A stretch of 64,000 nucleotides of DNA from Cellvibrio sp. KY-GH-1 (GTDB lineage Bacteria > Pseudomonadota > Gammaproteobacteria > Pseudomonadales > Cellvibrionaceae), in NCBI RefSeq assembly GCF_008806975.1, contig NZ_CP031728.1:3059501-3123500 (forward strand), given 5' to 3'. Made by a program: the position numbers and the translations under genes. Of the stretch, positions 57,281-64,000 are shown one piece after another (position 1 is the first letter of the stretch; each line of letters begins with the position of its first letter). Under the pieces are notes generated by a model. The model had not been told where the DNA came from and did not search any database. It saw only the letters and a program-made list of their open reading frames with translations.

Positions 57281-58392
57281 GCCAGCCCGTTTTTGTTGAA
57301 CTGCTGACAGGTGAAGCTGACGTAATTAGCCGTAGCAAATTTACACATTTGCCGATTCGCATAGGACGCGCCTACGACAACGACATTATTCTCGACGACC
57401 AGCACACAGCCGCGCATCACGCCCAGATTGAACTCAACCAATTGGATGAGCTGGTGATTAATGATCTGGGCAGCCAGAACGGTATCGCGTTAGGCAAACA
57501 ACGCAGCGATTTCTTTGTCGTGAATGGCGATGCCATTTATCGCCTGGGCCACACCCGCCTGCGCGTGCGTACCGCCGCCTATGAAGTAGCTCCGGAAGTG
57601 AGCGACTCCACTAATCACCACTGGGAGGGCTGGCTGCCAGCTTTGCTGGGAGGGTTGCTTCTGGTGGTGATCGGCCTGCTCACCAACTGGATCACTGATT
57701 TACAACAAGGCAGCCTCAGCAAATACCTGCTCGAACTGGTTAGCTCGCTCGCGTTTGCCTTGGGCTGGGCTGGCGCCTGGGCGGTATTCAGTAAGCTGCT
57801 GAACGGCCACGCGCGCTTCGGCCGCCATTTGTTTATCGTCAGTGCCGGTTTCGCCGTAGCGGAGCTATGGGAGTTCTTCAGCGGCGCGGTCGCCTACTCC
57901 CTAAGCTGGGAATGGCTTGCGCGCTACACCAGCCAACCGATCATTATTATCTTGGCGGTGGTGCTCTACTTCCATTTACTCACCGCCGGCAACAAGCGGC
58001 CGCAACGATTGCGCCTCTACATCGCCGGCCTGGCGATTTTGGCAATTTGCATCAACATGGCCAAACAATACCAAGCGAGCAATTACACAGCCGATCAACT
58101 TTACCTGAGCAAACTCTACCCGCCGGCGCTGCGCATCAGCAGCGACAAGCCACTGGACGAATTTACCCTCGGAATTGAGTCACTTAAAGACAAAGTGGAT
58201 AAGGAACGTAAGGAAAAGCCGGAGAAAGACAAAAACCTGATCGACCAGATTATTGACGGCGAGAAAAGCCCTGAAGACGATAAAAATGCCGAGCCAGATA
58301 CGGCATCAGCAGACCATAGTAGCCTGCCGTCAACCGCCGGTGGGGCCGCTTCCGCTGCCCAATCATCAACTGCCAATAAAGTGACAAACTAA
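57277..58392 (+). CDS. FHA-domain membrane protein
   Basis: A 371-residue protein: an N-terminal FHA domain (about 25-100: IRIGRAYDNDIILDDQHTAAHHAQIEL, GSQNGIALG), then five hydrophobic segments (from about residue 120 to 265), and a C-terminal charged and Ser/Ala-rich tail (DKVDKERKEKPEKDKN). FHA domains bind phosphothreonine proteins. Coupled to the protease gene; no kinase is present in the window. Function unknown. Confidence 0.82.
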   Translation: MSQPVFVELLTGEADVISRSKFTHLPIRIGRAYDNDIILDDQHTAAHHAQIELNQLDELVINDLGSQNGIALGKQRSDFFVVNGDAIYRLGHTRLRVRTAAYEVAPEVSDSTNHHWEGWLPALLGGLLLVVIGLLTNWITDLQQGSLSKYLLELVSSLAFALGWAGAWAVFSKLLNGHARFGRHLFIVSAGFAVAELWEFFSGAVAYSLSWEWLARYTSQPIIIILAVVLYFHLLTAGNKRPQRLRLYIAGLAILAICINMAKQYQASNYTADQLYLSKLYPPALRISSDKPLDEFTLGIESLKDKVDKERKEKPEKDKNLIDQIIDGEKSPEDDKNAEPDTASADHSSLPSTAGGAASAAQSSTANKVTN

Positions 58393-58481
58393 CCGAGTTA
58401 GTTTCACCGTTGGACAGCGCGGGGGCGCCCGCCTAGAATGGCGCCCCTTTTTGTTCACCCTCATTTCAGCAGGTACTTCCC

Positions 58482-59570
58482 ATGGGCAATAAAACCGCGC
58501 TCTACGCCACCCACCAAACCATGGGCGGCAAACTTGTCGATTTTGGCGGCTGGGACATGCCCCTGCACTATGGTTCGCAAATCGAGGAACACCACAAAGT
58601 CCGCCAGTACGCGGGGATGTTTGATGTATCCCACATGACCGTCGTGGATGTGACCGGCACAGGTGCCAAAGCCTACTTGCAATACCTGCTGGCCAATGAC
58701 GTCGCCAAACTGGACAGCCTGCTGGGCAAAGCACTTTACAGTGGCATGCTCAACCCCGAAGGCGGGGTAATTGACGACCTTATCGTCTACAACCTCGGCG
58801 ATTGGTATCGCGTAGTGGTCAATTGCAGCACACGCGAAAAAGACCTCGTGTGGATGAATAAAGTAGCTGCCGACTTTGCCGTGTCACTGCAAGAACGCGC
58901 CGACCTGGCCATGATCGCCGTACAGGGTCCGCAGGCCATTACTATCGCTAAAAACCTGGCCGGCATCGACAAGGCCAGCGTGATCGATCAATTAAAAATA
59001 TTTCAGGGTCTGCCTGCAGGTGATTGGTTTATTGGTCGCACCGGCTACACCGGTGAAGACGGGCTGGAAATCATGCTGCCCAATGACCAGGCACCAGGGT
59101 TCTGGACTGCATTGGCCGATGCCGGTGTTGCCCCCTGCGGTCTGGGTGCACGCGATACCTTGCGCCTGGAAGCCGGCATGAATCTTTACGGCCACGAGAT
59201 GGACGAAACCATATCGCCACTGGCGGCCAATATGGGCTGGACTATCGCTTGGCAACCGTCCGAGCGCAACTTCATCGGCCGCGCCGCGCTGGAAGCACAA
59301 AAGGCCGCGGGCAAGCAGCATAAACTGGTCGGTCTGGTGTTGCGCGAGCGCGGTGTGCTGCGAGCGGAACAGCTCGTAAGCATCGAAGGTGCGGAAGAAA
59401 AAGGCGTTATCACCAGCGGGACATTTTCACCCAGCTTGGGCTATTCTATTGCTTTAGCACGCGTGCCCGCCGCCATCGGCAGCCACTGCCTGGTCGAGAT
59501 GCGCGGCAAACAGGTTCAGGTTGAAGTCGTTGCACCCAATTTTGTTCGCAACGGCAAACCCTTGGTTTAG
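58482..59570 (+). CDS. gcvT: Glycine cleavage system aminomethyltransferase (T protein)
   Basis: A 362-residue T protein that passes the one-carbon unit from the H protein to tetrahydrofolate. Typical: [69 protein letters not shown]. Standard length. gcvH follows after 105 bases; gcvP is not in the window on this side. Confidence 0.97.
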   Translation: MGNKTALYATHQTMGGKLVDFGGWDMPLHYGSQIEEHHKVRQYAGMFDVSHMTVVDVTGTGAKAYLQYLLANDVAKLDSLLGKALYSGMLNPEGGVIDDLIVYNLGDWYRVVVNCSTREKDLVWMNKVAADFAVSLQERADLAMIAVQGPQAITIAKNLAGIDKASVIDQLKIFQGLPAGDWFIGRTGYTGEDGLEIMLPNDQAPGFWTALADAGVAPCGLGARDTLRLEAGMNLYGHEMDETISPLAANMGWTIAWQPSERNFIGRAALEAQKAAGKQHKLVGLVLRERGVLRAEQLVSIEGAEEKGVITSGTFSPSLGYSIALARVPAAIGSHCLVEMRGKQVQVEVVAPNFVRNGKPLV

Positions 59571-59675
59571 TTACCCCGAGAAAGCGTTAACTCAACTTGC
59601 AAAATACGTGGCGAAATTACTGCGCCCCAAAAACCCTCACATCAAGTTAAACCAGCAAAGTAACAGGACAGCATC

Positions 59676-60068
59676 ATGAGCGAGATTCGCAAAGAACTGA
59701 AATACTTAAGCAGCCACGAGTGGGCGCGTATAGAAGAAGACGGTACCGTTACCATCGGCATTACTGACCATGCGCAAGACGCGCTGGGCGATGTTGTCTA
59801 CGTAGAGACTCCGGAAGTGGGTTCACGTGTTGCCGTTGGTGAAGAAGCCGGCGTAGTTGAATCTGTGAAAGCAGCCTCTGATATCTACACCTTGGTGTCT
59901 GGCGAAGTTGTCGCCGTCAACGAGGCCCTGCAAGACGCCCCCGAAACGGTGAACGGCTCCCCTTACGATGACGGCTGGTTTTTCCGCGTGCAACCTGACG
60001 ACTTGTCCGAGTTGGAAGATGCAATGGATGCCGAAGAATATCGCGAGATGCTTGAAAGCGAAGAGTAA
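59676..60068 (+). CDS. gcvH: Glycine cleavage system H protein
   Basis: A 130-residue lipoyl carrier. Lipoylated lysine K65 in [20 protein letters not shown]; the rest ([41 protein letters not shown]) is standard. It shuttles the aminomethyl group between GcvP, GcvT and GcvL. A ribosome site (GGACAG) precedes it. Confidence 0.98.
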   Translation: MSEIRKELKYLSSHEWARIEEDGTVTIGITDHAQDALGDVVYVETPEVGSRVAVGEEAGVVESVKAASDIYTLVSGEVVAVNEALQDAPETVNGSPYDDGWFFRVQPDDLSELEDAMDAEEYREMLESEE

Positions 60069-60090
60069 TATCTTCGTCGAGAAAATCTAA

Positions 60091-60119
60091 AAAAAACGCG
60101 GCAATTGCCGCGTTTTTTT
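60091..60119. terminator. Bidirectional terminator between gcvH and damX
   Basis: AAAAAACGCGGCAATTGCCGCGTTTTTTT is a perfect palindrome (stem ACGCGGC with AATT at its centre and A/T runs on both sides), so it ends both the gcv operon (+) and the pilQ-damX operon (-). Confidence 0.9.
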
Positions 60120-60142
60120 CAGCTCCAAATAGCAATATAACC

Positions 60143-61876
60143 TTACATTGCTGCTTTAATTTCCGCCTGAATGGTTTTCAAATCACGCGGCCAAGGCCCA
60201 GCATCGCGTTGCGCTGCAGGTAATTTGGCAATTGCCTGGCGTGCCTGCGCTGAGCTGATAAACCGCCCTGTAACAACTACAAACCAATCTTTACCCGCGC
60301 GCTTGCTTTTAAACATGAGCAATTCTTTTTTGTTTGTTTGCGCGGCGATGTAATCAAGCGCCGCTTTTTGATTGCTCACACCCAATAGTTGAATTGTATA
60401 TTCATTAGGTTTCCAGCCTAATAAATTGCGCTCTTGTGAACTGCCAGTCGAACGCACTGGCTTTGCTGGCTCAGCGACCACTACAGGCTCAGACTTGTTC
60501 GCCACAACCGCAGCTATTGGCTTCTCAACCGAGACAGGCGCAACAGCTTGCACCGAGGTAGGTGCGCCAACAGGTTCGGATTCGCTTACCGCTGGTTGGC
60601 TGGCAACGTTGGGCGGACTGGTTGGTAACTGCGCAAGGGGAACTACTTGTTCCTGAGCAATTTCACGCGCGGGTTGCTCGGCGGATACAACACTGCTTTC
60701 AGATTCAGTCACTGTTTCAGGTGCTGCAACCTTCTGCAGCTGAACCGTTGCTTGCGTTTGCTGGTTAGGCTGTTGTGGTTGAGGCAGGCTCTGCATTAAC
60801 GGCTGCACGGGTGTCTCGGTGGAGGTCAACTCCAGTGAGCTCGCTGTCGATGTAGCAACCGAAGAAGCTGTTGTAGGTGCAGTATTAATCGTAACAGACG
60901 GAGCTGGAGCCGGCTCCTCATCTCCCATATAGAGGAACGCTACTCCTACCACTGCAAGCACTAATGAGATTGCAATGATATGTGCGACCGGGAGTGGTCG
61001 CTTGCTCATTACTCGCGCCGGGGTCACCGACTCCAGCAAATGCTCCTCTGCAAGCCCGTGCAATACGTTTAATTGGCCTTGCGCCTGACGCCACCAAGAG
61101 TCCACTTTGGCCTCAGTGAAAATTTCCGGCCCAAGATAATCGGCCATTTCCATACGAAAATTTAAATAGTCGACGGTTTCCAACAGCGTAAATGCTTGCA
61201 AGTAAAAATCATTGCACAGTAAGTTTTCCGGGCTCAATCGCTCCATACGACGCATGAGTGCTGGCTCACCAAACAAGGCCAGATGCAAACGGTTTTGCTG
61301 CGGAAAATTATTTAACAGCGATGTGAGAACAGAAATAGATTGGTCGTCCAGCAGATGAGCATTATCCAAAACAACCACTGCCAAACCATCATCTTCTGCT
61401 AATGCTTCTTCGGCAATAAATCCCTCGAGTGCAGCCAGCAAATTTTCCGTAGAGGGAATATCGCCAGTTTGGACACCAAAAGCCTGATTAATGGATAGCA
61501 GTATTTGTTCGAGTGTTTGGCCAGCACGAAGCCCAAGAAAACAGATCTGGTCTTGATCCGAAAGCGAATCCATAAAAGCATGTGCGATGCGAGTTTTTCC
61601 CACACCGTATTCACCCATCACGACTAGTACACTGTTGCTAAATTGACACAGATGCAACAGCTGATCGAGTAACTGACGACGCCCTGCTCCCGTAAAAAGA
61701 GGGAAAGAATAATCGTGCGCAAAGGGATCTTCAGATAAACCATAACGTTGACGATAATCCGCCAACAGCTGATCTTCTTTTTGCTCACCCTGATCATCAA
61801 ACAAATAACCTTGCTGCGAATCCTGATCTAGAATTCGGCTATCTGGCTGGGCACGTAGTGGTGACTCACCCGTCAT
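60143..61876 (-). CDS. damX: DamX-like cell-division protein with AAA and SPOR domains
   Basis: A 577-residue protein. N-terminal ExeA/MshM-like AAA region: RYGLSEDPF, P-loop VMGEYGVGKTRI, LDNAHLLDD. One membrane helix near residue 290 (IIAISLVLAVVGVAFLYM), a long Pro/Val/Thr-rich linker and a C-terminal SPOR domain (YTIQLLGVSNQKAALDYIAAQ, WFVVVTGRF) that binds denuded septal peptidoglycan. It matches the pilQ-aroK-aroB-damX order of gammaproteobacteria. Confidence 0.9.
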   Translation of the reverse strand: MTGESPLRAQPDSRILDQDSQQGYLFDDQGEQKEDQLLADYRQRYGLSEDPFAHDYSFPLFTGAGRRQLLDQLLHLCQFSNSVLVVMGEYGVGKTRIAHAFMDSLSDQDQICFLGLRAGQTLEQILLSINQAFGVQTGDIPSTENLLAALEGFIAEEALAEDDGLAVVVLDNAHLLDDQSISVLTSLLNNFPQQNRLHLALFGEPALMRRMERLSPENLLCNDFYLQAFTLLETVDYLNFRMEMADYLGPEIFTEAKVDSWWRQAQGQLNVLHGLAEEHLLESVTPARVMSKRPLPVAHIIAISLVLAVVGVAFLYMGDEEPAPAPSVTINTAPTTASSVATSTASSLELTSTETPVQPLMQSLPQPQQPNQQTQATVQLQKVAAPETVTESESSVVSAEQPAREIAQEQVVPLAQLPTSPPNVASQPAVSESEPVGAPTSVQAVAPVSVEKPIAAVVANKSEPVVVAEPAKPVRSTGSSQERNLLGWKPNEYTIQLLGVSNQKAALDYIAAQTNKKELLMFKSKRAGKDWFVVVTGRFISSAQARQAIAKLPAAQRDAGPWPRDLKTIQAEIKAAM

Positions 61877-61903
61877 AATCTCAGTCTCTTATACCCTGAT
61901 AAA

Positions 61904-62986
61904 TTAATCGGCTTTGCAAGCATCAAAAGTCTGTTGCAACAAATTGGCATCTATATCGCTAGTGATAATGGCCTTGCCCATGGACTCCAGCAACACCAAA
62001 CGCAAACGACCATCCAAAACTTTCTTATCAACGCCCATTAATTCTTTAAATTGATCCGGGGTCATGTCAGCGGGAGCTTTAGTGGGTAAATTGGCGCGCT
62101 CCAACAAATGGATAATACGCGCGAGATCTTGTTCACTAATTGCGCCTCGGCGCCAAGAGAAATCCGCCGCCATAACCATGCCCGCTGCAACCGCTTCACC
62201 ATGCAACCAATTACCGTAGCCTTGAGCTGTTTCTATCGCGTGCCCAAACGTGTGCCCTAAATTTAATATCGCGCGCAGACCACCTTCACGTTCATCCTGA
62301 GCAACCACATCGGCTTTGTTTTCACAGGAACGCTTTACCGCATAGGCGAGCGCTTCTTTATCGCCGGCCATGAGAGAAGCGATATTATTTTCCAGCCAAA
62401 CGAAAAATTCGAAGTCTGAAATCAACCCATACTTGATAACTTCCGCAATACCCGCAGACAATTCACGTGCGGGCAAAGTCGATAGCAAGGAGGTGTCAGC
62501 CAATACACATTGGGGCTGATAGAAAGCACCAATCATATTTTTTCCGAGTGGATGATTGACCCCGGTTTTACCACCAACCGACGAATCCACCATCGACAAG
62601 AGGGTCGTAGGAATCTGAATAAAATCCACTCCTCGTTGATAGCAGGCAGCAGCGAAACCGGTCATATCACCAACCACCCCGCCACCCAACGCTATTAGCG
62701 TTGTTGTACGGTTGTGACGAGCGCCGAGCAACTTATCGAAAATGGTTGCCCAAACCTCCAGAGTTTTATAGCTCTCACCATCCGGTAGAATGACGGAATC
62801 AATCTGATACCCCTTTAATCCACCAACCAATGAATTCAAATATAAAGGTGCAACAGTTTCATTGGTGACAATACAAACTTGCTTACCACTAATATGGCGA
62901 CGGATTAGTTCAGCGTTAGCTAAAAGCTGCTCACCGATATAAATAGGATAACTACGATCATCCAAATTAACGGTTAGAACCTGCAT
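61904..62986 (-). CDS. aroB: 3-dehydroquinate synthase
   Basis: A 360-residue enzyme of the shikimate pathway. NAD and metal motifs: [59 protein letters not shown], and [10 protein letters not shown] with the zinc-binding His and Glu. Standard length. It follows aroK on the same strand after 108 bases. Confidence 0.98.
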   Translation of the reverse strand: MQVLTVNLDDRSYPIYIGEQLLANAELIRRHISGKQVCIVTNETVAPLYLNSLVGGLKGYQIDSVILPDGESYKTLEVWATIFDKLLGARHNRTTTLIALGGGVVGDMTGFAAACYQRGVDFIQIPTTLLSMVDSSVGGKTGVNHPLGKNMIGAFYQPQCVLADTSLLSTLPARELSAGIAEVIKYGLISDFEFFVWLENNIASLMAGDKEALAYAVKRSCENKADVVAQDEREGGLRAILNLGHTFGHAIETAQGYGNWLHGEAVAAGMVMAADFSWRRGAISEQDLARIIHLLERANLPTKAPADMTPDQFKELMGVDKKVLDGRLRLVLLESMGKAIITSDIDANLLQQTFDACKAD

Positions 62987-63094
62987 GTTGGAAAACCTTT
63001 AGGAACAAAAACAGCAGGCACTTTACCATAAAGAGCCCGCGGGATTCAGAAAACGGAAGTCAAATCAGCAAGATGGTAGAGACACTTGGCCTTA

Positions 63095-63610
63095 TCAAGC
63101 ATTCAAAACAAGATTAGCTATATCCTGGGCAACTGCTTTAGGAGAGCGGCGATCGGTATTTACAATAAAATCCGCCGCCGATTGATAAAGAGGATCTCGC
63201 AAAGTGAGCAAATCTATTATTTTTTGACGAGGATTTTCTACCTGCAATAGAGGTCGCTTTTTATCCCTGGCAGTACGCTCAACTAACTGATCGATTGATG
63301 CAGTCAGATAACACACGTATCCCGCGGACTTCATTAGCTCACGATTTTGCTCACGTAACACTATACCGCCACCAGTTGCTACGACTGTACCCTGCTCACA
63401 GGCCAACTCTTTTAAAACAGCGGTTTCACGCTCACGGAAACCCTCTTCACCTTCCATGTCAAAAATCCAGGGAATATCGGCACCGGTACGCTCTTCAATC
63501 ACTCGATCACTGTCCCGAAAGTTATAGTTCAACTCACCAGCAAGTAATCGCCCTATGGTGGACTTGCCGGCCCCCATGGGGCCGACCAGAAAAATAACAG
63601 ACTTACGCAT
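63095..63610 (-). CDS. aroK: Shikimate kinase I
   Basis: A 171-residue kinase with P-loop GPMGAGKST (10-18), DSDRVIEERTG, and lid FRERE; GGGIVLRE near the middle. Its ATG overlaps the pilQ stop by 1 base (TAATG), so the two genes are translationally coupled. Confidence 0.97.
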   Translation of the reverse strand: MRKSVIFLVGPMGAGKSTIGRLLAGELNYNFRDSDRVIEERTGADIPWIFDMEGEEGFRERETAVLKELACEQGTVVATGGGIVLREQNRELMKSAGYVCYLTASIDQLVERTARDKKRPLLQVENPRQKIIDLLTLRDPLYQSAADFIVNTDRRSPKAVAQDIANLVLNA

Positions 63611-64000
63611 TAGTTTGACAGGTTTTCCGACATCAACTTGGGAGTAACGAATATCAACAGCTCGGTCTTGAATTGATTATCAAGAGTTTTCTTGAACAAT
63701 CTACCCAAGTAGGGAATATCACCTAATACAGGCACTTTGTTTTCAGTTTTGGTCCCTTCGACAGAGAACACACCACCTAGAACAACTGTCTGCCCGTTGT
63801 TAACGAGAACCTTAGTCTGTAAGCGAGTAATGTCCAAAGTCGGCCTACCTGAAACCTCTACGTTCGCCACAGAATCTTTCCAAACATTGAGATCCATAAT
63901 GATCCTGTTGTCTGGCGTTATCTGGGGGGTCACCTCCAGTTTTAATACCGCTTCCCTGAACCCTGTTGTGGTACCACCACTCGGCGCAGTCTCCGAGAAC
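63610..64000 (-). CDS. pilQ: Type IV pilus secretin PilQ, C-terminal end (gene runs off the window)
   Basis: The last 129 codons of a secretin. FREAVLKLEVTPQITPDNRIIMDLNVWKDS, VLVNNGQTVVLGGVFSVEGTKTENKVPVLGDIPYLGRLFKKTLDNQFKTELLIFVTPKLM is the conserved C-terminal secretin domain of PilQ, which forms the outer-membrane gate of type IV pili. An open frame continues to the window end, so the gene starts outside. Confidence 0.93.
   Translation of the reverse strand, partial: FSETAPSGGTTTGFREAVLKLEVTPQITPDNRIIMDLNVWKDSVANVEVSGRPTLDITRLQTKVLVNNGQTVVLGGVFSVEGTKTENKVPVLGDIPYLGRLFKKTLDNQFKTELLIFVTPKLMSENLSN

Noticed and set aside
58393..58481. Glycine riboswitch upstream of gcvT
   Set aside because: Only 90 bases are available, and neither the tandem aptamer pattern nor its conserved cores are visible.

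Overview
The window reads as chromosomal DNA of a gammaproteobacterium, most likely a Cellvibrio-like member of the Cellvibrionaceae. The housekeeping blocks keep gammaproteobacterial gene order: fMet tRNA-rimP-nusA-infB-rbfA-truB-rpsO-pnp; bioB-bioF-bioHC-bioD with a fused BioH-BioC, as known from Cellvibrio/Saccharophagus relatives; gcvT-gcvH; and pilQ-aroK-aroB-damX. The genus is an inference from gene order and protein character, not from a database match.

Layout. 1-2538: an ABC export system on the minus strand (an ATPase, a 450-residue membrane protein and a truncated second membrane protein). 2645-3523: a secreted TraB/GumN-type protein. 3684-5055: an ECF sigma factor and its ChrR-like zinc/cupin anti-sigma factor, behind a TGATCC-type promoter. 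5052-36228: one long minus-strand operon of 22 tightly packed genes encoding an extracellular-type contractile injection system (eCIS). 36248-38219: its control region, with a PspF-like sigma-54 activator and a small divergent gene. 38375-48142: translation and RNA-decay genes with the initiator tRNA. 48236-49450: a putative metalloprotease and a tiny flagellar-rod-like protein. 49645-54964: the biotin operon with a BirA-type operator. 55066-58392: a ComF-family protein and a protease/FHA membrane-protein pair. 58482-60119: glycine cleavage T and H. 60143-64000: damX, aroB, aroK and the 3' end of pilQ.

The central feature is the eCIS. Read from its promoter, it encodes a DUF4255 (Afp16-type) terminator; an unknown protein; sheath 1; tube 1; a divergent second sheath-like protein; tube 2; an Afp7-type CIS_tube protein; a DUF5908 micro-protein; separate gp27-like and gp5-like spike parts; an unknown protein with a C-terminal membrane anchor; gp25; baseplate J; and a gpI/TIGR02242-type tail protein. 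Three unrecognised proteins with a common N-terminal signature follow, then two large orphans, an AAA+ ATPase, a 1186-residue DUF4157 cargo candidate with an HNH-like motif, and a TPR protein. I saw no capsid, terminase, integrase, lysis, PAAR or obvious tape-measure gene.

The control logic is legible. A consensus sigma-54 promoter (TGGCACA-N4-TTGCT, 36276-36291) sits 48 bp upstream of the first eCIS codon. Two 22-bp direct repeats lie about 90-130 bp further upstream, where an enhancer-binding protein would bind. The adjacent gene encodes a sigma-54 activator without a sensory domain and with a GAFTDA variant loop. A second sigma-54-like promoter (37888-37903) drives the divergent small gene. 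This suggests a self-contained, sigma-54-gated injection-system island with its own activator and possibly its own modulator.
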